From positions 50,213,001 to 50,277,000 of the forward strand of contig NC_080578.1 in the NCBI RefSeq assembly GCF_029962835.1: a stretch of 64,000 nucleotides of DNA. The letters are read 5' to 3'. Below are positions 49,141 through 59,695 of the stretch, one piece after another. Source of the stretch: Magnolia sinica (lineage: Eukaryota; Streptophyta; Magnoliopsida; Magnoliales; Magnoliaceae). The notes beneath the pieces were generated by a model that was given only the letters and a program-made list of their open reading frames with translations, was not told the origin of the DNA and searched no databases. Position 1 is the stretch's first letter. Each line of letters begins with the position of its first letter. Made by a program: the position numbers and the translations under genes.

Positions 49141-50151
49141 ATGAAAGGAAGAAATAAGAAGTGAACCACTCACGGTCCCTCTTCTTCCTGTTCCGCACCC
49201 ACCACCGTGCGTCATCTTCAGCCTCCCGAAGAGGATCCCAAGAGTATGTAGGATTTTCATCTTAGAAATGTTATTGTTGAGCGTGTTGTCATTGTTGATC
49301 ATATTGAGAGCTTCAACATTGTCCCTCTCCTTCAAGCTGTAGGCTGGAAAAACATACTATCTTGGGGCGGTCCTGCATACCGATCCATTGCGCAGGGCAT
49401 GTATGCTTGTATTACTGAGTTCTCTTAAGATAATTTGACATTTACTGTGTCAACTAGAGAAGGTCTAATTAAGGCAGACTGTCATTTGATTTCAGCAATC
49501 ATGAATATACCTGTTGTTGATGATGGTGTACCCATATCCACTTTGCAAGCTAAACCTTCTGAAAATACTAAACAATTAATTATAAGAGTTCTTTGTAACA
49601 TGAATGTAGAATGGAATGGCGGTACGGCGCTCAGCTCTAAATATATGCTGCCCAAATATAGTGTCTTGCATTATATTTTTATTTCAAATGTCTATCCTCG
49701 CTCAGGTAACAAGACTGAGTTGACCTCTTTTATTGCCCTCATTATGCATTTAGTTGTAACTGACATCCATATTTGTCTTCTGTTTCTTATCTGTCATTAT
49801 ATTATTCATTTTTATCGTCACCCTGGTCACAGCGATATTCCTTTCGCTTGTCTTATGACTGCCTTACCTGATCATGCTTTAATAGCTATGCCTGTTGGGG
49901 AAGGTTTTATTAATCTCCGTCCATTTAACAACTCTAATATTATCAAGATGAACTTGGACTTAGCAACTGGTCGAGTTGATAGGAATGCTGGAGGAGATGA
50001 AGAAGCTAAAGATGCTAATGCTTTACCTCGAGAAGACATTAATATGGATGATTTATTTGATAAACTTGAATCAGATTCTGAGGCTGACCCTGATTATCAG
50101 GCTTCTAGTTTTGATGAGAGGTTGCATACTCTTGAGGAACAGGTGACTTAG
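49141..50151 (+). pseudogene. Copia extra 3' ORF (Sirevirus-like ORF3)
   Basis: The frame starts at ATG 49141 and runs in phase to 50151, broken by three stops before 49435. It is then open for 238 residues. The N-terminal part (ERVVIVDHIESFNIVPLLQA, then VGWKNILSWGGPAY) resembles the domain annotated as 'putative plant transposon protein' found downstream of pol in Sirevirus-type elements. Hydrophobic stretches (HLVVTDIHICLLFLICHYII at about residues 110-130 of the open part) could be membrane-spanning. The C-terminus is acidic and coiled-coil-like. Its function is unknown; some authors call such ORFs env-like. Confidence 0.6.
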
Positions 50152-50696
50152 ATTCAAGTAACCTAGGATTCTAAATTTGCTTATATGTGCAAATACATGA
50201 GGTGCATTAATAAGGGTTTACATCAAATTGATTCATCTATTCTTGTTCCCTTTTCAGGATCTGATTAGTTATCTTTTGATTTGATGGTATCTGTAATAAC
50301 TTTATTCTAACTCTTTTCTCTATGACTGCTTGGATTATATTGTTTAAACTCTTATCTATGATATCAGTTCAGATACTTTGTTTTATTTAATTTGGATGAG
50401 TAGTTATTGATTCTACTTACTCTCTTATTATCTTCCTCTATCATTATTCGCTTCCTTTGTCATGTTGAGATAAAAAGGGGGAGACCATTGTTCAATGAAA
50501 TGAGGATATGATAGCTATGATGAATGTGACTAATTTTTTTTACAAAGAGTAGTGGATTAAGGGGGAGAGTTGATTATTGTTGATTATATTATTGATTATG
50601 GATCATATCAGAATATGCTTGTGGAATGTGTTGATTGAATATCTATTGTGCATATTGTAATTTTGGTTTTGTCACAAATTTGACAAAGGGGGAGAT
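50152..50696 (+). promoter_or_regulatory. Copia 3' region with repeated polypurine tracts
   Basis: AAAAGGGGGAGA (about 50472-50483), TTAAGGGGGAGAG (about 50557-50569) and AAAGGGGGAGAT (50685-50696) occur in 230 bases. The last one adjoins the LTR. Several AAGGGGGAG-type tracts before the 3' LTR are a known Sirevirus feature. No gene is seen. Confidence 0.75.
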
Positions 50697-51535
50697 TGAA
50701 AGTGTTATCATGATAAACCTTGAGTATTGTCAAATTTTGGTGTGCTTAACCAATTCAAGTTTGTATCTTGATGTGTATCAAGCTTGTGTATTTGTTCACA
50801 TTGAATCTTCGACATTTGTTCTGTTCGTGCTGAATTTATCTTGCCGATATCTATGACGAACTTGCCGAGATCTTCAAATTGGAAGAAAGTGAAGACTTAG
50901 TGTTCAAGAACATTGCAGTTCAAGATATGAAACCAGAAAAGTCCAAGAACTCAAGACCTACTTGAGGACTGTGTTCGGTATGTTGAGTTCAAGCGTAAAA
51001 TTTAAAGTTGTTGAAGTGATTGATAGTTTGATGATTCATATGTTCTACATCACAAGTAAGGTATGATTGACTTAGATTGACCTTAGATCATGATTAGATC
51101 ATTTTACACTTTCGGTCGGTCATTTTGGTCATTTTATAAGTGTAAAATTCTATTCTTTCGACTAGCCCTAGCACTGGCTTGATCAGTCCTAGAATTTTTT
51201 CGACCAGTTTAGGATTTGTTATAAATTTTTGAAAATTTTCTATTTGTATACAACCAGTCATGGAAACTACTTGACCAGTCATGTGAATAGTGCTTGACTC
51301 ATTTTCCAACGAGTAATCTAGACTCACACGACCAGTCGTGTGGTGTCCACGACTAGTCGTGGGACCCACAAGGCCAGTTGTGCAACTGAAAAATCTTATC
51401 ACGCCAGAATTTTTAAAAATCTGTTTGGATAAAGTGAGTCGTAGCTAACCCAAGGCCCATCGTGCGAACCGATTTTTCAGCTATAAATAGTACTCGAATT
51501 TCAGAGTTTTTCATTTAATTCTTATCATTCTTAAG
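50697..51535 (+). repeat. Copia 3' LTR, interrupted
   Basis: It starts TGAAAGTGTTATCATGATAA and follows the 5' LTR through the CGACCAGTCG cluster (about 51165-51480) and the TATA box at 51481. It breaks at TTCTTAAG (51528-51535), equivalent to 27858 in the 5' LTR. About 900 further LTR bases should lie beyond the window, past the CACTA element. Confidence 0.85.
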
Positions 51536-51560
51536 TGCAATGCCCTGAAAATCGGGGGTC
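51536..51560 (+). mobile_element. 25-base fragment of another TG-starting element
   Basis: TGCAATGCCCTGAAAATCGG plus five bases lies between the broken Copia LTR and the CACTA terminus. It resembles starts such as TGTAACGTCCCGGATTTCG at 11951. It may be the first bases of another LTR element that entered the Copia LTR (possible duplication TTAAG) and was then hit by the CACTA element. Confidence 0.4.
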
Positions 51561-51574
51561 CACTACAAGAAATA
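51561..51574 (+). repeat. CACTA terminal inverted repeat
   Basis: CACTACAAGAAATA matches the conserved terminus of plant CACTA elements. GTC just before it is a possible 3-base target duplication, which cannot be checked without the other end. Confidence 0.9.
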
Positions 51575-51577
51575 CCC

Positions 51578-52715
51578 CTTTTAGCGACGAAAATTTTCAT
51601 CGCTAAAAGTCAGATTTTCGTAGCTAAATACATTTAGTGACAAAAATTTTCGTCGTTAACTTCGTCGCTAAAAGACCGACGTGCATGGATTTTAACAGTG
51701 AAAAATTGAAATCGTCGCTAAAGCAAGGCTTTTAGCTTGCTTTTAGTGATGAAAATTTTCGTCGCTAAAAAAACTGTACAAGACTTTTAGCAGCGAAAAT
51801 TTTCGCTGCTAAAAATTCTTTACTTTTAGCGATGAAATGTTTCATCGCCAAAAAAACTGTACAAGACTTTTAGCAGTGAAACTTTTCACTGCTAAAAGTA
51901 TTATTCAGTTTTTAGTGATGAATATTTTCGTCGCAAACAACATATACATGACTTTTAGCAACAAAAATTTTCACTGCTAAAAATTCATTACTTTTCGCGG
52001 CGACTATTTTCGTCGCAAAAAAAAACTGTACAAGGCTTTTTAACAGCAAAAATTTTTCCTACAAAAAGTAGTTCAGTTTTTAGCGACCAAAATTTTCGTC
52101 GCAAAAAAAACTATACAAGACTTTTAGCAGCGAAAAGTTTCGCTGCCAAAAAATTTGTTCCTTTCTAGCGACGATAATTTTCGTCGCAAAAAAAACTGTA
52201 CAAGACTTTTAACAGCGAAAATTTTCGCTGCTAAAAGTAGTTCAGGTTTTAGCAACGAATATTTTCGTCGCAAAAAAAACTATACAAGACTTTTTGCAGT
52301 GAAAAGTTTTGCTGCTAAAAATTAGTTCCTTTTTAGCAACGATAATTTTCCTCGCAAAAAAAAAAAAAAAACTTTACAAGACTTTTAGCAGCGAAAAGTT
52401 TCGCTGCTAAAAGTAGTTCAATTTTTAGCGACGAATATTTTCGTCACAAAAAAAAACTATACAAGACTTTTAGCAGCGAAAATATTCGCTGCTAAAAATT
52501 CGTTCCTTTCTAGCAACGATAATTTTCCTCGGTAAAAACCTTTACATGAGCTTTGGCAGCGAAAGTTTTCGCTGCCAAAAAATTCGTTACACCTTTAGCA
52601 ACGAAAATTTTCGTCACTAAAAAACTTTTGAAGCCTTTTTAGCAGCGAAGATTTTCGCTGCTAAAAATAAAATACAATACTTTTAGCTACGAATATTTTC
52701 GTTGCTAAAAGTCTT
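51578..52715. repeat. CACTA subterminal array of two alternating palindromes
   Basis: About two dozen units occur at roughly 40-45 base spacing. One type is TTTTAGCGACGAAAAT and its mirror; the other is TTTTAGCAGCGAAAAT and its mirror. They alternate for most of the block and are separated by AAACTGTACAAGAC or TTCAGTT-like linkers. Some half-sites have drifted. Subterminal repeats of CACTA elements bind the TnpA-type protein; here each site is a full inverted repeat. Confidence 0.9.
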
Positions 52716-52962
52716 TTTTTTTAAAAAAAAAAATTCCGCATAAAATTCCTGATATACACCTATTAACAATATATTTCATCATATTCATCCTGATATACAC
52801 CTATTATATATATATTTCATCATATTCACATTCACATCCATCTAATTAAATTAACCCAAACCCAAACATAAACTATATTCATCCAAACACAAACAATCTT
52901 ATCCACATCACATTCATTCAAAACTTAATATAATAAACAAATATATAAAAAAATCACACAGA
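52716..52962. other. AT-rich spacer with a two-copy direct repeat
   Basis: It separates the subterminal array from the Transposase_24-type gene. CCTGATATACACCTATTA followed by TTTCATCATATTCA occurs twice about 41 bases apart (52748 and 52789). No gene is seen. Confidence 0.7.
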
Positions 52963-54680
52963 TGAAGGCGAAGGCACTGGGGCATCAGTGGATAAGCGTG
53001 CAGCGATAACCTGAAACATCTCCATCATCCGTCGCTCATGCTCCACCCGCATCTCCTCCATCCTCCTCTCTTGCTCCTTCCTCTGCCTCGCCAGCTGATC
53101 GTCCATCCTCCTCTCCTGCTCCTCCCTCTACCTCGCCAGCTCCTCCTCCATCCTCCTCTCCTACTCTCTCTGCCTCGTCTGCTCCTCCCTCTGTCTGTCC
53201 AGCTGATCTTTGATGTCATCGACGGCGACCCGTAGCTACTGAACCTCTCTCTCTGCAGTATCAGCTCGACGTACAGCGCTGTCGCCAATGATGATGGATC
53301 GGCTGGAGGCAGCTCTAGCGGGTGCCATGAGCTTGGCACCATGGCCAAACCCACGCACATATCCAGAACGGGTGCCAAGCACCTAACTCAGGATCTCTGG
53401 CTCACTCCGCTGAGTACCATCGGGAGTGGGCTGACTGCGTAAGGTGTCCATCTCCTCCTGTAATGAAAACATATGAATTTTCATAATAAATGACATTATT
53501 ATAATTTAATGCAAATAAAATTTACAATGTAAGGATCTTTACCAAAATCTCGCTGGCTCTAGGATGTACCCAAGATCCTGTCGCCTACCGATAGTGAGTC
53601 CCTTTGTAGAAGTCTACTGGTTCGGGCTCCTGGCCAGTGACGGAATCTCGCTGCGCAATCGAAAAGACAATAGAATTAATATAAATGCATGAAAAGAATA
53701 TATAAACGTAATAATTACCAGTACTTTCTTACCATTTCGTGACGAAGTCGTACAAATGACTTTGAACCAACTACGTGGTTCACTTCTAACTTTCCTCTAT
53801 TGTCAGAATTTATTTTGCTCCTCTTCTGAACACATTATTCATAATACATTGTTATTAATTACGAATTTAATTATTACGTTAAGATATCATAAATATGTAA
53901 ATATTACCTGAAAAGAATCAGACGAAAACCTATCGCAGAGTATCCGCCAGTCCTCATCGGTCACGTGCAGCGGTGCGGACTGTACGACCTCCTCGTGACT
54001 CATGCACCGCTTATATTGCCGGTGTAACTTACTGCGGTAATCCTTGAACCGCTCCTTCATCATGTCATCGACAGCATGGGAGATGTACGGAACACTCAAA
54101 TCCAAGTCAAATTTATCCTGCAGTTTTGTAAATAATAGATTAAGATAATAAACTTATTAAGAAAATAACTTAACTGTAAATAAACTTTTATAAAATAAAT
54201 TTTAATTTACTAAAATTTACCTGAAGGCGCTGACGGATGAGCTACAGCACATCATCTGTCACATCCCCCCAACGGGGAGTGGTGGGGGGATCAGTGATCG
54301 GCATAAGACACCGACCTCCAACGTAAACAACATGGCATTGTTCCCAACAGGTCTAATGCAGTCCTGTGGGAACTCTACCGTCACCCTACCCTCACGCATA
54401 AGTCGCTCTAAAAGCAACCCACGCATGGGTCCACGTCCTCGTCGGCTGGTCGATGACGTTGTTGCAAAAGAAATATGTAAGTTTAAACATAAACAGAAAT
54501 CATTAAAAGAAATATACGCCTAGACTTACATGCAGTGCCTGGTGTATGTGCGACTGAGGGATCAGACGCCTGCGATGCAACATGTGACGGCGATGCTGGC
54601 TCCGTCACTTCACGAATAGAAGGGATAGATCCAGTGCGCGAACGACGTACTCTCCCACCTGGTGTCATCACTGAATATGT
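52963..54680 (-). pseudogene. CACTA TnpA-like gene, Transposase_24 type, multi-exon
   Basis: On the minus strand the exons read GPMRGLLLERLMREGRVTVEFP (about 54435-54370) and LIRQRLQ (about 54220). Next come DKFDLDLSVP...HVTDEDWRILCDRF (54110-53905), KLEVNHVVGSKSFVRLRHEM (about 53800-53735), the TGQEPEPVDF segment (about 53640-53600) and SQPTPDGTQ...VLGTRSGYVRGFG (53450-53345). The repetitive C-terminus is rich in Arg, Glu and Gly. Splice sites are consensus-like at CAG|GTAATATT (about 53910) and ctgcag|G (about 54112). Stops appear near 54242, 53600 and 53385. Such proteins usually act with Tnp2 and bind subterminal repeats. Confidence 0.75.
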
Positions 54681-54887
54681 GCGAGCTACGAACTTATAAA
54701 TTTAAACAATGTCAATACAAGTGGAATATATTAAAACATTGTATAAGCAGTGTTGACGATACAATGCATGTGTTTATGCTTAGAGAGATGATTAAAATAT
54801 GATTAGACCATTACACTATAATGCAAGCAGAATATAATAAAACTGTAAACTTTAATTTATAATCATTGGAAATTTCATTATACATTG

Positions 54888-55319
54888 TCATTTTATATTA
54901 AATACGTATATTTCGAAGTACTCCCTGCGTAAGCTATCGTATACTTCAGAAGCATATGTCATTTCGTGTGAAGCACTCGACATATTTACAGCCAACATGC
55001 CAGTCACAATAGGAGATATCTGGTCTCTTGGGATTCCATTCAGATGTGCAAGTAACAGAGTCGCATCTTCCATATCTCGTTTCCCGCGGTTATATATCTC
55101 CATCAGCCCTGGAATTTCTTTGAGATAGCATAATCTTTCATCTAAGTCATCATCGATATATTCTACTCTACACTCATCGACTAGACCAGGTATCTCTATG
55201 GCCCTACCAGAAGAAGATAGGACCGAAACATCTATCTGCAACAGTTGATGAAGTATATTGCGTGATTCTGCTACGCTTCGGTTTAAGGAGGACATGATCA
55301 GAAATTGACTCAACTGCAA
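54888..55319 (-). CDS. Small unidentified ORF in the CACTA element
   Basis: The 143-residue ORF lies between the Tnp2 tail and the TnpA-like gene, on the same strand. It starts MQLSQFLIMSSLN; an internal Met gives MSSLNRSVAES. It has an acidic patch (ECRVEYIDDDLDE) and no signal peptide or membrane segment. I do not recognise it. It could be the first exon of the TnpA-like gene or a separate accessory ORF. The lack of stops in a decayed region makes chance less likely, but transcription is unproven. Confidence 0.4.
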   Translation of the reverse strand: MQLSQFLIMSSLNRSVAESRNILHQLLQIDVSVLSSSGRAIEIPGLVDECRVEYIDDDLDERLCYLKEIPGLMEIYNRGKRDMEDATLLLAHLNGIPRDQISPIVTGMLAVNMSSASHEMTYASEVYDSLRREYFEIYVFNIK

Positions 55320-55434
55320 ATGTGGATTATAAACAATTTAATAAAAAGAATTAATCATGACTTGTAATTTTCACATATACATGGAATATATAAATTATTC
55401 GAATTGAAAAATGACATGTAAATCATGTGTACAG

Positions 55435-55716
55435 TTAATAATCGTCATCTGTATCACTATTGCTTAGAGCTATTTCTTCACCATCACTATCACTAATCAG
55501 TATTTCATCCTCATTGTCCGTAACGTCATCATCAATGAAACCGCTATCATCTGTAACAATAGCACGTATTATTGAGGCATCAACATGATCAGGTGGCACA
55601 TCATCTCTATCTAATTGCACCACATCAATATCAACACTTGAATCAGTCCCTGTATCCCTAGATGACATGTCTTCTTGATATGTTTCTTCAACCATAAACG
55701 TGTCATTTCTCCTGTC
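55435..55716 (-). pseudogene. CACTA Tnp2 C-terminal acidic tail (split gene)
   Basis: On the minus strand this is the last part of the Tnp2-type protein. It is very acidic (DDDVTDNEDEILISDSDGEE) and ends NSDTDDDY followed by a stop near 55435. It joins in frame to VVQKIKPRNVFDVP at about 61945-61900 once the element at 55722-61876 and one copy of its CTCGC duplication are taken out. A conserved VVQKI-P-R-FD segment followed by an acidic end is the usual Tnp2 arrangement after the DUF4216 region. Confidence 0.8.
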
Positions 55717-55721
55717 CTCGC
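55717..55721 (+). other. Target site duplication CTCGC, left copy
   Basis: CTCGC directly before TGTCACGCCCC matches CTCGC at 61877-61881 directly after GGGTCTTACA. Confidence 0.9.
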
Positions 55722-57589
55722 TGTCACGCCCCAAACCCAGAAATCGGATTCGCAGGAATCCCGATTACTGAATCCGGTGCCGACAGCCTCCGTAGTACCC
55801 CATTCTCGAGTCCTAGCGTCCATATGCCAGATTCCGATCCTGGGATCCTACAAGGAGGATTTTTTTTTTTGTATATACATTTAACTCGTAATAAGCATAA
55901 CCACAAGATTACCCAATTGACAAAGGCAACATCATCATCACATATCCACTAATATAATCATTTGAGTACAATGCTGAAAGGGAAAATACATATATCGAAA
56001 TCAGAGCTCCAGAATACAACTGCACGCTCCAAGCTCAACGCTGCTGCAACCTAATAACACCTGCACGCATCTATCGTGCATAAGCTTATAGAAAGCTTAG
56101 GAGGTGGTGTAAGTGTGTGCACAAGGTAAGTGCCAAGTATTCAATACAATGTCATTATCATAAAAACTGGAAGTACTGGTAATCCATAAATCGTACAATA
56201 TCGGAATAAGCAAAGATACTAGCAAGATCATGAATTATCTGAGTAAGCAGAAATACTGACAAGAGCAGGAATTATCAGAGTAAACAGAAATACTCACAAG
56301 ATCATAGATCATACGATAACAGAGTAAGCGGAAATACGAGCAAGTCCATGAGCCAATCAATATCAGAATACGCAATATATAACAGCTACGCAAACGAGGA
56401 GTCATAAAGAGCCAAATATCAAATGCCGAGAATGCAATGGGGTATATAATTCCTTATTTGTTCACAAATACGTCATCCATATCTAGACCATATTAATGAA
56501 GAAAGCACAGTAACCCAAGATGTCGTATGTCGCGGATGTAATGCAATATGTGGTGCGAATGGAATGACCATGCTGGAGTGTGAAGTCGGGATGGTAGTGC
56601 GTAGTATCACAGGCTATGGGGTCTATCACAAGGGACTTCTATCCAAACCAGTCCCATACCTAAATTTGGATAGTCAGACTCACAGTGGTAAACTCCTGAT
56701 CTCAGGTTAGTCGCGCGCCCCAACCGAAATCCTGGCCAGTGCGAAGGCACACGTAACAACTAGTTGCATACCACCAACCCGAGTGGATAGTGAATGAATG
56801 AATGCATGAATGAGTATGCAACTCCTACTCACTAAATCCACATATCAGTATAGTTCATCTCTAGGATCATCATCGGAGTTTAGTACACTCCAAATGGCAC
56901 TGCCGCTCTCCCAGCCGCACAGTCCAAGTGAGTATAAGAAACCTCACTATCTGCCTTGCCAATAGTCTGTCAATACCTATCCGGCACGTCGATAGCGGAC
57001 CCATTCATGAGCTGGTCAAACTCAGCCTAGTATTGCCCCCTACCCTCGGGCGAGTAAGGCCACACCCCCTCCCAACCGACCACGACATAGTGGGAGACGC
57101 GGCCCCCTGGTATTCGGCACTCGGGCACTCATGTATCCACTCGGTCTCGACGTTGGGGCGTCTCCTGGTTACGGAGGTTTAGGAATTTTCACCCAGGGAC
57201 ATCTATGGCGCCCATATATTAGAACCAAACATTTTCGGTGTCCTATTTGGCCATCCATGATATGCCTGTGGAGGCTACAACCCTGATGTCGCTAGGGCAT
57301 AAGTAATCATAATACGAGATGCATGAGTCATACAATCCAGTCATGCATCAGTCCTGCACATACCGTGTGCTCATGTGAGATAACCTCCACCTATCAGGGA
57401 GTCTCATAACAACACGCTCAATGACATATGCAATGATCAACCACCTCTCATAACAAACATGCAGATAATACGTATGGGCATGTATCATGATGCTATGCTG
57501 TCACATACTCATAGCCGGTATCCACAACCAGCATCGACAATAGACCTCGAAAATGTGGACACTTAACCAACATTGCCCCCAAGGAATGG

Positions 57590-59060
57590 CCTACATAGAG
57601 TCAAACATATAATGGGCCCACGGCCTCACACAAGGGCCTAATATACAACACAATGAGTCTTACTCAAAGGCCACATATACACAACAGGTGGACACACTGC
57701 TCATGGGTCTAATACATATCACAATGGGCCTTGCCCATGGGCCATGAATACATCACAATGGGCCTTGCCCATAGGCCTCAAACACAGGACATGTGGGCCC
57801 TACACATGGGTCTTGAATTCATTAAATGGACCATGCATCATAGGCTTAATACATATCACAATGGCCCTCAACTACGGGTCACATATACATCATGCAGGTC
57901 TCGACAATCGGCCATGGCAATCGAATTCGATACTCAGAATCGGCCTCGACAATCGGAACCGGCCAAGACAATCGACCTCGACAAATCAACACCGATAATC
58001 TACATCGATAATTAGCACCAACAATCAGCTTCGATAATCAACACCGACGACCGGTCACATAGACAAGACTGGGTCCATAGATGAACATCTGATCAATCAT
58101 AATATAAAGATCAGCCCTCGACCATGGTTTTATCAAATCTGGTAGCATGGAGCCATCCGTCCATGGTAAATGGGGCCCACTTATTTGGGTTAACCCACTA
58201 AGAGAATGATGAGAATGGGCTTGATAAGGCTTAAGGAAGGGTCACAATGTGGACATCCAACCATCACTGCCCAGCAATGTGGACATTTAACCAACATTGC
58301 TCCCAAGGAGTGGTCCACATAGAGTCAAACATAAGATGGGCCCAAATATCCAACAAGTGGGCCTCAAATAGTCATCACAGGTGGGCCTTACACATACAGC
58401 ACGTGGACCTACACATCACGGTGGGTCGATACATTGGGCCGCACGCCACACCAATGGGCCTCAATTCAACAAGTGGGCCGCATCAATGAGCCAGAAATAC
58501 ATCTTAATGGGCCTTATCACAAGAGTAGGAATATTTCACAATGGCCTCACTAAATGGGTCGGAAACACATCTCAATGGGCCACGACGTATGGGCCGAGTA
58601 TATATCACAATGGGCCACGACCCATGGGCCGCAACCCGTGGGCCTCAAATACAAGTGGGCCACATTAATGGGGCCCATATATAAACCTCAGGTGGGCCCT
58701 GCTCATGGGCTTCAAATACATAATATGTGAGCCCTACCCATGGGTCTTATACGCTTCAAATGGGTCACGCGTCATGGGCCCAATACATGTCACAATAGGC
58801 CTTGCATCAATGGGCCGCACTAATGGGCCTCGTACACATCAAGTGGGTTGTATCAAATAGGCAGCACTAATGGGCCTCGACCCTTGAGCCCTGATATATA
58901 TCATAATGGGGTGCCTACCCTGGATGGCGTGGATAAAAATACATCAAAGTGGGCCTGACAAATGGGCCACAACATACATCAAAGTAGGCCTCATAACATG
59001 GTCATACATACATCAAATGGGCCACACCAATGGGCCCCATATATATCAAATGGGCCACAC
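57590..59060. repeat. Degenerate tandem TGGGCC / ATACATCACAA array in giant element copy 3
   Basis: Repeated phrases such as CACAATGGGCCTTGCCCATGG and CATATACATCA follow one another with strong drift. This is the counterpart of 43560-44780. Many units carry short palindromes of the GGGCC...GGCCC type. Confidence 0.75.
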
Positions 59061-59649
59061 TCAAATATAAGTGGTGATAATGATTTTCACTACTAAAATT
59101 TTCAAGGCCCGCCATAACATTTATTTCCCATCTAATCTAATCATAAGGTCTCAAGATTTCAAAGATAGCCGTTCAATCCTCACCGTGCACTATGGTCCAC
59201 TTGATAAATAAATCGTATTATTTTCATCCTAAACCTTAAAATCATTTTTCCAAAAATGGTTGGACGGTTGGATGAAACACATGCATCGTGGTGCGTCCCA
59301 TTGGGATGGAAGGCATAGATAAGTCACATATCCCGCTATGGAGGTCCACAATTGTGGACACAACACATGCATAAATGGGTCTTAAGTAAGACCCACCAAA
59401 ATGTTTATTTTCCACCCATCCTAGGGCCCAACATACTGTCCATCCACCCTAGGGCCAACATGATGTTTATTGTCCCTCCAAACTAATGTGGTGATAGGGT
59501 CACATGGGCATAGGGCCCCCATTATAATATTTATTTGCATCCAACCTAGGCCCTTTGTAATATTTATTTGCATTCAACAGGCCACCGTAATATTTATTTG
59601 CATCCAACTTTGTTAATAAGGTCATATAGACACGGGGCCCACTACAATA

Positions 59650-59695
59650 TTTATTTATTTATTTATTATTATTATTCTTATTATTATTATTTTAA
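59650..59695. repeat. (ATTT)n/(ATT)n low-complexity tract
   Basis: ATTTATTTATTTATTATTATTATT-like simple sequence lies inside giant element copy 3. Confidence 0.8.

Noticed and set aside
51578..52715. Regularly spaced repeats that could be mistaken for a CRISPR array
   Set aside because: The units are palindromes with near-constant linkers, begin directly after a CACTA terminus and sit in a plant genome. There are no unique spacers and no cas genes.
52963..53380. Frames on both strands at 53025-53378 (-) and 53038-53235 (+) rich in Arg/Gly or Leu/Pro
   Set aside because: They are out-of-frame readings of the repetitive C-terminal part of the CACTA TnpA-like gene.
55675..55906. Open frames at 55675-55884 and 55611-55906 spanning the CACTA/giant element edge
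   Set aside because: They cross the insertion boundary at 55722 and exist only because of the insertion.
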